DNA of 11,857 nt from NCBI GenBank assembly GCA_947071285.1, contig CAMTFK010000137.1:1-11857 (forward strand). Reading direction: 5' to 3'. This DNA is from an uncultured Bacteroides sp. (GTDB lineage: Bacteria; Bacteroidota; Bacteroidia; Bacteroidales; Bacteroidaceae). Made by a program: the position numbers and the translations under genes. The notes beneath the pieces were generated by a model. That model was given only the letters and a program-made list of their open reading frames with translations, was not told the DNA's origin and did no database searches. Below are positions 1-6,270 of this stretch, one piece after another. Position 1 is the stretch's first letter. Every line of letters begins with the position of its first letter.

Positions 1-208
1 AGAAATAGAATATGATATGCATACCTATCATAATTATTGCGCAGCTGCCTGCACCGCGCAGCCTTCGGGCATAGGCGTAGGTGCGTGAGCGTAGGCGCTG
101 TCAGGCGCAGGTAAGGGGCGATTGTCTGAGCGAAGCGAGTTCGAGCCCCGTCTGCGCATGGCAGTGTCGGAGTAGCACCGTAGCCTGAGCCCGTGCCCTT
201 TCTTTTTG
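1..208. other. GC-rich non-coding stretch at left edge
   Basis: No convincing gene is seen here. After about 40 AT-rich bases, positions 40-200 turn sharply GC-rich and contain many short repeated words (GCGTAGG, GCGCAG, AGCGAAGCGAG). This differs from the neighbouring genes. It resembles multi-copy intergenic sequence that I recall from Bacteroides genomes, which would also explain a contig breaking here. The open frames across it are short and have repeat-driven, arginine- and alanine-rich composition. Confidence 0.4.
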
Positions 209-244
209 ATACTTTTTCTTTCGGGCAAACGAAAGAAAAAGTAT
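209..244. terminator. Perfect 15-bp hairpin, possible bidirectional terminator
   Basis: The left arm ATACTTTTTCTTTCG (209-223) pairs perfectly with CGAAAGAAAAAGTAT (230-244) across a six-base loop. There is no separate U-tract on either side, but the stem itself contains a U5 run. It may be a terminator or the boundary of the GC-rich element to its left. Its right arm covers the ATG at 243-245, which argues against that ATG as the start of the next gene. Confidence 0.45.
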
Positions 245-272
245 GAGTATTAATAAAGTATATATCAACAAC

Positions 273-521
273 ATGAAAGACGAAGATAAATTGAAGATAG
301 AAAAAAAACACGCTGGCGGCATCTACCTGAGCGACCTTGCCCAGCAATACTTTCCGAACAGCACATCACGGAGTGCAGTGAACCAGCTTCACCGTTGGTT
401 CTTGCTGAACCCCCAACTTACCCGCCGGCTGCAAGAACTCTACTACCGCCCCCGGCAAAGGGCGCTGACGCCCCTGCAATATGAAGCAGTGATAGAGTTC
501 CTGGGCGAACCGGGCGAATGA
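273..521 (+). CDS. DUF4248 family protein (copy 1)
   Basis: This 82-residue protein has no known biochemical function. It matches the second DUF4248 protein in this window (7811-8056) in length and in landmarks: SAVNQ near the middle, a later TPxQ, and a C-terminal LGEP/FGEP. I chose the ATG at 273 over the in-frame ATG at 243 because the latter lies inside a perfect hairpin and because 82 residues matches the paralogue's 81. It is the only rightward gene in the left 5 kb and converges with the early operon, with 37 bp between the stop codons. It may be a cargo gene of the Mu-like element or chromosomal sequence beyond it; the window cannot tell. Family assignment is fairly sure; function is unknown. 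Confidence 0.75.
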   Translation: MKDEDKLKIEKKHAGGIYLSDLAQQYFPNSTSRSAVNQLHRWFLLNPQLTRRLQELYYRPRQRALTPLQYEAVIEFLGEPGE

Positions 522-558
522 GTCTGACGGCGCTGCCCGAACTGACAGGCCAGGGCTG

Positions 559-855
559 CTAATACCTGATTTTGTTCCTGCAATCCCAGTTCAGCCCCTG
601 CCATCGTTCCGGGTTGTCCCGCCAGGCTTGGGCGGGGTTGTCGTAGTGTTCCAGCTCGTCGGAGAAGATGTCGTGACGGCGGAGTTCCGAGTTGTACTCG
701 GCATACCGCCGTTCGTACTCCGTGTTCTCGATATCCGACGTGTGTGCATACAGCCAGTCGGCTAACTCTTCGATGTGGTCGGTGCTCTTTTGCAACTTCA
801 CCTCCAGCCGGCGGCGATAATCGGCATCATTGCCGTAGCGTTTCACAAATCCCAT
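559..855 (-). CDS. Hypothetical 98-residue charged protein of the early operon
   Basis: I do not recognise this family. The 98 residues are rich in Arg, Glu, Asp, Tyr and Trp, mostly helical in appearance, with no signal peptide or membrane segment. It is the last visible gene of the leftward Mu-like early operon, 23 bp after the second ATPase. It has a strong Shine-Dalgarno, AAGGAGG, about eight bases before the ATG, which is unusual for Bacteroides and supports this start. Its place after the transposition genes suggests an accessory early function such as a host-takeover or DNA-protection protein, but nothing in the sequence shows that. It stops with TAG at 559-561. Confidence 0.75.
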   Translation of the reverse strand: MGFVKRYGNDADYRRRLEVKLQKSTDHIEELADWLYAHTSDIENTEYERRYAEYNSELRRHDIFSDELEHYDNPAQAWRDNPERWQGLNWDCRNKIRY

Positions 856-878
856 GATAAACCTCCTTTTCTATATAG

Positions 879-1538
879 TTAATCGTTCAAGTCTTCTCCA
901 TAATACTTGGCCGCCTCCTCGGGCCAGATGTCAAAGTGCCCCTTCGGACCGATGAAACGCCCCTTGGAGTGTGCACGGTATCCCTCCACATAAATCTTCA
1001 GCGAAGCATCGAATGCCACCTTCTTGGCGCTGCGCCCTTCAGGGCTCCGTCCGCTGGCGTGGCTGATGAAGATGAGCAGTTTGTTGCGGTGCTGCTCGCG
1101 GAACTTGATGTATTGGGCATACGTCATCTGCGTATATTGAAAGCTGTCTATCACTACGAAGTCGGGTGCTTTCTGGCGTTTCAGGCGCAGACTGAGTTCG
1201 TCCAGCGGCTCGGCATCCAGCAGCAGGAAACGGCGGTTCACGTCCTGCATGTTGTAGCGTTTCAACGTGTTCTGCATCGTCAGGCAAGCACCTTCCTCCA
1301 GACTGTCGTAGGCCACGCGGCCAAAGCGGCACAGTTCCTTGCAGAGCTGCATCACGAAAGAAGTCTTCCCGTTTCCGGTGTTGCCCCACACGAGCCACAC
1401 GCCCCGGCGTTCGGGAGTGCCGAAAGCATCGTGCCATGCACCCTCAAAGGCAAGTGTGCTGAACTTCATGCTCAACACCTCGCGCACCCCTTTGGCGTTG
1501 CGTGCAAAGGTCTTGGCGTTGTTCCCTGTTTTGCTCAT
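879..1538 (-). CDS. RecA/DnaB-like P-loop ATPase of the Mu-like early operon
   Basis: This 219-residue protein is a single P-loop ATPase. Walker A is GNTGNGKTS (residues 52-60). Walker B is DFVVID (126-131), followed by SFQY. A LLIFISHASG strand (154-163) is like the sensor strand of RecA/RadA/DnaB-type motors, and a late GYRAHSKGRFIG segment recalls RadA. It lacks zinc fingers and a separate helicase N-terminal domain, so it is a minimal core. Its ATG overlaps the stop of the MuB-like gene as ATGA and has a GGAGG six bases upstream, so the two are translationally coupled. A role in transposition, target handling or early replication is inferred from position only. A DnaC-like loader is an alternative, but the core looks more RecA-like than AAA+. 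Confidence 0.82.
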   Translation of the reverse strand: MSKTGNNAKTFARNAKGVREVLSMKFSTLAFEGAWHDAFGTPERRGVWLVWGNTGNGKTSFVMQLCKELCRFGRVAYDSLEEGACLTMQNTLKRYNMQDVNRRFLLLDAEPLDELSLRLKRQKAPDFVVIDSFQYTQMTYAQYIKFREQHRNKLLIFISHASGRSPEGRSAKKVAFDASLKIYVEGYRAHSKGRFIGPKGHFDIWPEEAAKYYGEDLND

Positions 1539-2428
1539 GCCTGTCCTCCTTCCGTCCGTTTGGCTTCGAGGATGCGTTTGCAGGCATGCACCACGCGCTT
1601 CACCCGTCGAAGGTCGTACTCGCCTTGTGCCGCTTCGCGCTGCACCCGCTTTATTTCCGCCATGTCCGTCAGTCCGTTTGCCCGGCAGATGGCGTAGACG
1701 TCTTGCTCGGTGGCCACGTTTATGTCGAAGAACTTGCGGCCGATGCGGCTGTGTATCTCCTTATACCCTTTCTTGTTGTAGCGCAAGCCGTTCTCTATGC
1801 GGCGTTTGATGTAGTTGGTGGAGAGGAAGACGATGCCGCTTTTGTTCTCCAGCCGGTTGTAGATGCTGATGAAGTAGCTGAACACGGAGTCGGTCAGCTT
1901 GTCGCCCTCGTCGAAGATGATGAGCGGGTTGTTGAGGAAGGTGATGAGGGAGATGGCATAGTCCAGCGTGTCCCGCAGGTTGGTGCCGTCGGTAGGGGCG
2001 CCCACCTGGCGGGCTATCTCGCGCACGAAGTCGCTCTTCTTCATGTCCTCGCTGCAAAGGAGGTAGAAGACGTTGCGGTGTGCACGGCGGTACTCGATGG
2101 CGGCGGTGGTCTTGCCGCAACCTGCGTCGCCCACTATCCAGGTGGTGTTTTTGTAGGCCTGCGCGTCGGTCATGGCAAAGGTGATGCGCGAAAAGGTGCT
2201 GCTCTCGGTCAGCGTCCAGCGTTCAAGGTTGAGGCCTATCTGTGTGGCTATCCGGCTGAACATGTCGTCGCTGATGTTGGCGTACTTCGAATGGCAGATT
2301 TGTGATACCGTGGCGGTACTCACTCCGTTCAGGCTCTCGCCGGCGCGATTCTGCGAGGGGTAGTTACTGCAATATTCCATCAGGGCGTCACGGATAGAGT
2401 CCTTATCCTGTTTGGTAAGTTCTTTCAT
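1535..2428 (-). CDS. MuB-like AAA+ ATPase with N-terminal HTH (target selection)
   Basis: By family knowledge, MuB-type proteins bind target DNA with ATP and activate the transposase while protecting the element from self-insertion. This 297-residue protein has the MuB layout: an N-terminal helix-turn-helix region (about residues 10-60, containing NGVSTATVSQICHSKY), then an AAA+ domain. Walker A is GDAGCGKTT (100-108), Walker B is LIIFDEGDKL (169-178, D173 and E174), and sensor-1 is FLSTN (201-205). The C-terminal part is basic and helical. It lies 36 bp after the transposase gene, the usual A-B order, and overlaps the next ATPase gene by four bases. No Shine-Dalgarno is visible. It could also be called an IstB/TniB-like partner; the HTH plus adjacent DDE transposase favours MuB-like. 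Confidence 0.9.
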   Translation of the reverse strand: MKELTKQDKDSIRDALMEYCSNYPSQNRAGESLNGVSTATVSQICHSKYANISDDMFSRIATQIGLNLERWTLTESSTFSRITFAMTDAQAYKNTTWIVGDAGCGKTTAAIEYRRAHRNVFYLLCSEDMKKSDFVREIARQVGAPTDGTNLRDTLDYAISLITFLNNPLIIFDEGDKLTDSVFSYFISIYNRLENKSGIVFLSTNYIKRRIENGLRYNKKGYKEIHSRIGRKFFDINVATEQDVYAICRANGLTDMAEIKRVQREAAQGEYDLRRVKRVVHACKRILEAKRTEGGQA

Positions 2429-2464
2429 GGTTTGAATGATATTTAAATGATTACTGAATGATAC

Positions 2465-4579
2465 CTAATTGTTGAAAAAACTTTGGTAAAAGTCCGCTTC
2501 CGTCAGTTGAGACGTTGCTTTGGTATATTCGCCCACGGAGGCGATACCTTGAGCTTCTTCTCCTTCAACCTCTTCTTCCTCTTCATACGTCTCTTCATAC
2601 GTTCCGGGTCCCATCCCCTCAGGAAATTCTACAGGCGGGATTAATCTTTCGTCCGCATACTCTTCGCGGTAGTGCTCCATGCCTTTCTGCGAGATGCCTA
2701 CGGGACGCGGTATCCTCAGCCGGACGTAGGCTTCGCTGATGCACTCTTCCAGCATCAGCTCTTCGCAAGCGATGTGGTGGGCGGCGCGGGCGCGTTCGTT
2801 TTCGCGTATCTGGGCGAACAGGAGCGTGTTCTCCTCCGGCGTGCGGTCGGCCGTGGCGCGGTGGATGACGACTTTCGGCGTGGCGGTGGCGGCATAAACC
2901 AGTCCGGAGGGAGTGGACAGCCAAAGCTCTATAATCGTCATGTCCTGCGGGTCGTAGCGGTAGTGGAAACTGTTGCCCACGTTCTGAATGTGGAAGTTCA
3001 TGTCCACCAGTCCGTCTTCAGCATACACCATATAGCGGTATTGCCGGCGGTTCTGTTCGAAGATGAACCCCTGCTTGCTGTACTTCACGCTGTCCCGGCT
3101 GACGAGCTTGAAGAGTTCCTGCACCTCGTAGGCATCCAGCAGTTCGGCGTTCGGACTGTTGAAGGTGGTGTACATTTCCATGCGCGTCATTCCGGTTTCC
3201 GAAGTGGGGTGCTCCATGTCGTTCCACTCCCGGCGGCAACGGATATATTGTTCTTTCATCTCCTCCAGCGTGGGCAGTTGGGCGATGTTGGCCATCACGA
3301 GGTCGAGGTTCACGTGGCTGTTTGCCTTCACGGCGGTGATGTTCTGCCCGGTGAAGTTATACAGCTTGTGGAGCACCTGTTGCTGGAAACGCCCGAAAGC
3401 GCTCTCTATGCTCTTGGACTGACCGTTGTGGGGCATGGTCGTCTTGTGCAGGTGGCATATCTTGCCGAAGAAAGCCTGTGCTTCGGGCTTCTTGTGTCCG
3501 CCCTGGTTGTCGGTCACTATCTCGTGCGGCTTCACCTTCCAGGTTTCCAGTGCCATGCGGTAGGCGTCGTATTGGGTGAGGAAGTTCTCCGCACCGAAAG
3601 CGTAGCCCAGGAAGACTTCCGTGCAGGCATCCATCACTTCATACACGTCGATGGTGCGCGCCACCATGCGCTTCTGCTTTTTGTCGTACACCTTGTAGTA
3701 AAGATTGAGCTTTGTGCCGTCACCATACCACAGCGTGTTCGGCATTTCCGGCAACTTGGTGTCGAACTGCGGCATGAACTCATTCTTGAAAGCCACTTCA
3801 CCGTGAACTGCGGCATACCACCACAGCTTAATGCTGGTCTTGTAGAGGTAATTGTTCACCGTCTGCGGAGATTCAATCCGGTTCAGCCCCCTTATTTCCG
3901 CCTGCCGGTTGTACTCTTCAAATATCTGCATATCGGTGTATACCGGAAACCTGCTGCGCTTCAGCTTCAGCAACAACCGCCCTTCGCGCGCGCCGACCTT
4001 GCGGGCGGACTGGTTGCCCGAATTGCCATTCACAAGTACCTGATAACCATAGCGTTTGTATGCATCGTATTTCTCCAACAGGCGCGGTATGCTCCGGGGC
4101 AGTGTGTGCCCGTATCGCTGTCGCAGGTGCTCGCAAAGGGCGAGGAGAGTGTTGCGCACCAGCTTCTTGTTCCTGAACCCGCAAGTGCTGTGCCGGCAGG
4201 TCATATCCGCCTCTTTAGCCCTCATGGCGTTCAATACTTTGGCATTCAGTGTGTATTCCGCCTGCCGTTCCAGTGTGATTTTCGGGGTGTGCCTTTTGAA
4301 GAACTCCACAGCTTTGCTGTCACTGTTCAGACGTTCGTTCATGGGTAGTTGTGGTTGGGTGAGCTGCTCTTTGGCCCGGGGGTTCCTTGCGTCATAAGCG
4401 GCGCGGATGGTCTCCGGCAGACTTTCATAGGCAATCTGCGCTTTCCGCCCGTTGCCTCCTCTTCTGAGTACGCGGAACTTTCCGTCGCGAACATGTTTTT
4501 TGTAATTCGCCTGGCTCATTATTCCGCTCCCTACGAGCTCGTCAAACGTCACACACGGTGTCTTTCCAAACATTTCCAT
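2465..4579 (-). CDS. Mu-like DDE transposase (MuA/rve type)
   Basis: This 704-residue transposase would bind the element ends and carry out donor cleavage and strand transfer. The N-terminus (1-70) resembles a MuA-type winged-helix DNA-binding domain, with VTFDELV and a basic RRGGNGRKAQIAYESLP stretch. A helical, basic region follows (about 80-250). The catalytic core has D287 (WYGDGTK), D357 (IVTDNQGG) and E392 (KSIESAFGRF); the last two are 35 residues apart, the classic rve spacing, so all three acidic residues are present. A beta-rich MuA_C-like part follows (about 490-580). The tail has a run of glutamates (662-675) and ends in a region that could contact the MuB partner. It lies 18 bp after the 68-residue gene. 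Length is near the 663 residues of phage Mu transposase. The gene appears intact. Confidence 0.95.
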   Translation of the reverse strand: MEMFGKTPCVTFDELVGSGIMSQANYKKHVRDGKFRVLRRGGNGRKAQIAYESLPETIRAAYDARNPRAKEQLTQPQLPMNERLNSDSKAVEFFKRHTPKITLERQAEYTLNAKVLNAMRAKEADMTCRHSTCGFRNKKLVRNTLLALCEHLRQRYGHTLPRSIPRLLEKYDAYKRYGYQVLVNGNSGNQSARKVGAREGRLLLKLKRSRFPVYTDMQIFEEYNRQAEIRGLNRIESPQTVNNYLYKTSIKLWWYAAVHGEVAFKNEFMPQFDTKLPEMPNTLWYGDGTKLNLYYKVYDKKQKRMVARTIDVYEVMDACTEVFLGYAFGAENFLTQYDAYRMALETWKVKPHEIVTDNQGGHKKPEAQAFFGKICHLHKTTMPHNGQSKSIESAFGRFQQQVLHKLYNFTGQNITAVKANSHVNLDLVMANIAQLPTLEEMKEQYIRCRREWNDMEHPTSETGMTRMEMYTTFNSPNAELLDAYEVQELFKLVSRDSVKYSKQGFIFEQNRRQYRYMVYAEDGLVDMNFHIQNVGNSFHYRYDPQDMTIIELWLSTPSGLVYAATATPKVVIHRATADRTPEENTLLFAQIRENERARAAHHIACEELMLEECISEAYVRLRIPRPVGISQKGMEHYREEYADERLIPPVEFPEGMGPGTYEETYEEEEEVEGEEAQGIASVGEYTKATSQLTEADFYQSFFNN

Positions 4580-4597
4580 AGTCAGAGATTTTATCTT

Positions 4598-4804
4598 TCA
4601 AGAGTTCTTATTCATGAAATATTCAATATCGAACCAGGCGTACACTCCCGGCAAGTGCATCGCCTTGCGCTCATCGCCCGTCTCGTCTTCCATATCGAGG
4701 CAGATTTCATTATCTTCTACCTGCATCAGGCAGTCATATTGTTGCAACAATGCCGCCAAATCTGCGAGAAATGCCCGCTCTTTCCCTGTCAGTTTCCTGT
4801 CCAT
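4598..4804 (-). CDS. Hypothetical 68-residue acidic protein
   Basis: I do not recognise this protein. It has a basic N-terminus (MDRKLTGKERAFLADLAALLQ) that should form a helix, then an acidic middle (VEDNEICLDMEDETGDER) and an aromatic C-terminal part. It has no signal or membrane segment. Its ATG follows the TGA of the HTH gene with a single base between, and the transposase begins 18 bp beyond its stop, so it belongs to the same transcript. A small early regulator or a modulator of the transposase is possible but is inferred only from position. Confidence 0.7.
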   Translation of the reverse strand: MDRKLTGKERAFLADLAALLQQYDCLMQVEDNEICLDMEDETGDERKAMHLPGVYAWFDIEYFMNKNS

Positions 4805-4805
4805 A

Positions 4806-5069
4806 TCACATATCCTCCATTATCATCGCCTTTACGGTTTCCCCCTTCGCATTCAGTATCCTTACTGTCTGTGGAGCCTTTTCCTCATCACTCAGCAACT
4901 TCGCTCCAAGCTGCGTCAGTGCCACATGCCTCATGCGTGCCGCTTCCAAACTGTTCCGTTTGAAACTCATCGCCAAGCTGACGGTAGGTCTGCTCACTTT
5001 AAATACCTTCATAAGGTGAGTATAAGCTTCACCCTTTTTCTTCGGATTTTCCCATTCTATTTTCTTCAT
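4806..5069 (-). CDS. Small HTH DNA-binding regulator (Ner/Cro-like position)
   Basis: This 87-residue protein is the first sizeable product of the early operon. Residues about 14-45 (AYTHLMKVFKVSRPTVSLAM, then KRNSLEAARMRHVAL) read as a helix-turn-helix. In Mu-like phages the first early gene often encodes such a regulator (Ner), which represses both divergent promoters; that role here is inferred. Its ATG overlaps the stop of the 16-codon micro-ORF upstream (ATGA), so it is probably translated by coupling, and no Shine-Dalgarno is seen. The protein is too short to be a repressor with a sensory domain. A candidate binding site is the TAAACGTTTA palindrome at 5234-5243. Confidence 0.75.
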   Translation of the reverse strand: MKKIEWENPKKKGEAYTHLMKVFKVSRPTVSLAMSFKRNSLEAARMRHVALTQLGAKLLSDEEKAPQTVRILNAKGETVKAMIMEDM

Positions 5070-5116
5070 ACTATAAATAGTTTAATTGTTCGTCTGTCAC
5101 TATTCTTTCTTGTCAT
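5066..5116 (-). CDS. Micro-ORF 2 (16 codons), ATGA-coupled on both sides
   Basis: This frame encodes 16 residues (MTRKNSDRRTIKLFIV). Its ATG overlaps the TGA of micro-ORF 1 (5113-5116), and its TGA overlaps the ATG of the HTH gene (5066-5069). Two successive ATGA overlaps in one leader are unlikely by chance and suggest real translation, either of a small basic peptide or simply to deliver ribosomes to the HTH gene. I know of no family match. Confidence 0.45.
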   Translation of the reverse strand: MTRKNSDRRTIKLFIV

Positions 5117-5178
5117 GGGGTCACTTCTCTATTTTCCCATGGCAAGTATCTTCCATTAACCGCTCTTTTCCTTTTCAT
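5113..5178 (-). CDS. Micro-ORF 1 (21 codons), first frame of the early transcript
   Basis: This 21-residue basic peptide begins MKRKRAVNGRY and ends NREVTP. It is the first ATG-started frame on the early transcript, about 68 bases after the expected start site. A weak purine-rich AAAGAG lies upstream of the ATG. Its stop overlaps the start of micro-ORF 2 as ATGA. The function is unknown: it may be a leader peptide that controls translation of the HTH and transposase genes, or a small protein missed by normal gene finding. Confidence 0.45.
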   Translation of the reverse strand: MKRKRAVNGRYLPWENREVTP

Positions 5179-5233
5179 ATTCTGCTCTTTGATTATTGTT
5201 TTTATGCGCCTTTTTTCGTTTCTTTGTGCGCTG

Positions 5234-5243
5234 TAAACGTTTA
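5234..5243. promoter_or_regulatory. TAAACGTTTA palindrome at early transcript start
   Basis: This perfect 10-bp palindrome lies just downstream of the -7 box of the early promoter, at about the expected transcription start. Its sequence differs from the two operator-like sites at 5260 and 5302, so it may serve a second regulator, with the HTH product of 4806-5069 the natural candidate. That link is inference. Confidence 0.35.
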
Positions 5244-5251
5244 ACCTGATG

Positions 5252-5282
5252 CAAAGGTATACAGTATTCTGTACCAAACAAA
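5252..5282 (-). promoter_or_regulatory. Early operon promoter, Bacteroides consensus
   Basis: On the minus strand, TTTG (5279-5282) is followed after exactly 19 bp by TACCTTTG (5252-5259). This matches the Bacteroides sigma-ABfr consensus TTTG, 19-21 bp, TAnnTTTG. It drives the leftward genes from micro-ORF 1 through the transposase and ATPases. The operator-like palindrome at 5260-5273 fills its spacer, so a bound repressor would block it. Confidence 0.85.
5260..5273. promoter_or_regulatory. Operator-like palindrome O1
   Basis: The sequence TACAGTATTCTGTA has ACAG/CTGT half-sites and sits between the -33 and -7 boxes of the early promoter. It differs from O2 only in its central two bases. 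It is probably bound by the divergently encoded repressor (5323-5817). Confidence 0.65.
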
Positions 5283-5301
5283 AGGAGATGATATTTATTT
5301 T

Positions 5302-5315
5302 TACAGTAAACTGTA
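5302..5315. promoter_or_regulatory. Operator-like palindrome O2
   Basis: The sequence TACAGTAAACTGTA lies eight bases before the repressor ATG at 5323. Its centre is 42 bp, or four helical turns, from that of O1, so two repressor dimers could sit on the same DNA face and cooperate. Its place suggests the repressor controls its own expression. I see no clear -7/-33 pair for the repressor gene. Confidence 0.65.
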
Positions 5316-5322
5316 TTTTTAT

Positions 5323-5817
5323 ATGCTAAACGAGCTCTCTGTACGCTTTCTGAAGGTATTGGAATATCTGATTAATGGAAAGTATGTATCTGACAACAAA
5401 GACTTTGCGTCTAAGATATCAGTCAGTGCCTCTTTGATTACGGAAATATCGAAAGGAAGGAGTAATGTTGGATTAACGGCTATCCAAAACACTGTATTGG
5501 CTTTCCCTATTGATTCAGATTGGCTTCTCACTGGTCGTGGTTCTATGCTTCGTGACAGTGAAGAGTCGGAAGTTGCATCGGGTTCTCCTCAGACCACTCT
5601 TCTGGCTACACTTGAAAGCGATTCTTTCTTATATAAGATGTATAAAGAGAAGGACGATGAGAACAAATCCCTCATCGAAGAGCTTGGCGGTTTAAAAGAG
5701 CGTATCCGTCATCTTGAGTCCGAGTTATTGCGATATGACTCCCAACCGGAAAAGTATAAGGAGCGTCATCCGGTTTTAGCCTCGTCGGAGACTGTGAGAC
5801 CTGTTACTATAAAGTAA
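5323..5817 (+). CDS. Phage repressor-like XRE/cI-type HTH protein
   Basis: This 164-residue protein would hold the element dormant by repressing the divergent early operon. The HTH covers about residues 22-48 (VSDNKDFASKISVSASLITE, then ISKGRS). FPIDSDWLLTGRGSML (61-76) is the usual end of this Bacteroides HTH domain. A heptad-like helix (about 103-139) looks like a dimerising coiled coil. There is no LexA-type Ala-Gly cleavage site or Ser/Lys protease domain, so induction would need a route other than RecA-aided self-cleavage. It is the only rightward gene of the element core and lies next to the presumed left end, like Mu c. The start is supported by alignment to this family and by the palindrome just upstream. 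Confidence 0.85.
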   Translation: MLNELSVRFLKVLEYLINGKYVSDNKDFASKISVSASLITEISKGRSNVGLTAIQNTVLAFPIDSDWLLTGRGSMLRDSEESEVASGSPQTTLLATLESDSFLYKMYKEKDDENKSLIEELGGLKERIRHLESELLRYDSQPEKYKERHPVLASSETVRPVTIK

Positions 5818-5863
5818 TATTTTGCAGCCGACTCCGACTCTGCCGATTTTGCCACTGTCCTTT

Positions 5864-5893
5864 TAAGCAGATTACGAATTCATGTGATAATTA
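5864..5893 (+). repeat. End-type direct repeat R1 (30 bp)
   Basis: It starts TAAGCAGATTA and ends GTGATAATTA. It aligns without gaps to R2 at 5930, with 25 of 30 bases identical. It also sits in an imperfect palindrome: GCAGATTA at 5867-5874 is answered by TAATCTGC at 5892-5899. It lies 46 bp beyond the repressor stop, where Mu-like elements carry transposase binding sites. Confidence 0.6.
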
Positions 5894-5929
5894 ATCTGCA
5901 TTCCTTATGGTCCCCTGTGAGCTTTCTTC

Positions 5930-5959
5930 TAAGCAGATTATGGACTTGTGTGATAATTA
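5930..5959 (+). repeat. End-type direct repeat R2 (30 bp)
   Basis: This is the second copy of the 30-bp repeat, 66 bp from R1, with the first 11 and last 10 bases identical and five changes between. A weaker third copy of its 3' part (GTGTATAGTTACTAA) lies at 6029-6043. Together they resemble the L1-L3 sites at a Mu left end. Confidence 0.6.
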
Positions 5960-6009
5960 CTAAGCGCGCAGCAATTAGCAAATATGCAGCCGCGCGCACA
6001 TTTTCGTCA

Positions 6010-6070
6010 CAATAATACCATCTAAAACGTGTATAGTTACTAAAGTTCAACCAATTATACCATTTTTGCA
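6010..6070. mobile_element. Candidate terminus of the Mu-like element
   Basis: CAATAATACCAT (6010-6021) recurs as CAATTATACCAT (6052-6063), 42 bp apart with one change. Just beyond, on the outward strand, the sequence reaches TGCA at 6067-6070. Read inward it begins 5'-TGCAAAAATGG, fitting the 5'-TG end of Mu-family elements. An alternative end is the TGTGCGCGCGG at 6000 reading inward. The other end and any target duplication lie outside the window, so this boundary is inferred. Confidence 0.35.
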
Positions 6071-6191
6071 CTCCTGTTTCTTCCCTTGCAGAGTTGTATC
6101 ATCCCCCTGTGAAAGTCTGTTTAAAGCGTTTAAAGATGCGGTACCGAAAGAAATATCACTTCAAGGATGTCTTGTTTCTCAATGCTAAAAA

Positions 6192-6270
6192 GTATCCCCA
6201 ACCTCAGTCTTGGTAATTGTTCGAGACATCATTGTATTCCCAACCAGGTATCCCCAACAGTATCCTCAAC
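6192..6270 (+). repeat. Four copies of GTATYCYCAAC
   Basis: GTATCCCCAAC occurs at 6192-6202 and 6248-6258, GTATTCCCAAC at 6234-6244, and GTATCCTCAAC at 6260-6270. The last three are only 14 and 12 bp apart. They could be protein-binding sites, or chance repeats in an eroded gene on the other strand. No gene boundary or promoter is obvious nearby. Confidence 0.45.

Noticed and set aside
11..32. Short inverted repeat TATGATA/TATCATA
   Set aside because: Seven-base arms in AT-rich sequence are expected by chance, and similarity to the other element end is too slight to call it the opposite terminus.
936..2305. Long plus-strand frames opposite the two ATPase genes
   Set aside because: Both are antisense to genes with intact Walker motifs and show repeat-like Val/His/Ala composition without domains.
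2672..4348. A 558-codon open frame on the plus strand
   Set aside because: It lies wholly opposite the transposase gene, whose motifs are certain, and its translation has no recognisable domain. It reflects the codon use of the other strand.
5880..6071. A 63-codon minus-strand frame
   Set aside because: It runs through the 30-bp end repeats and the candidate terminus, has no promoter or recognisable motif, and its tryptophan- and tyrosine-rich start looks like chance.
6136..6216. A 26-codon plus-strand frame starting MRYRKKYHFKDVLF
   Set aside because: It looks plausible in composition but has no promoter, ribosome site or coupled neighbour, and overlaps the 11-bp repeats. Not enough support.
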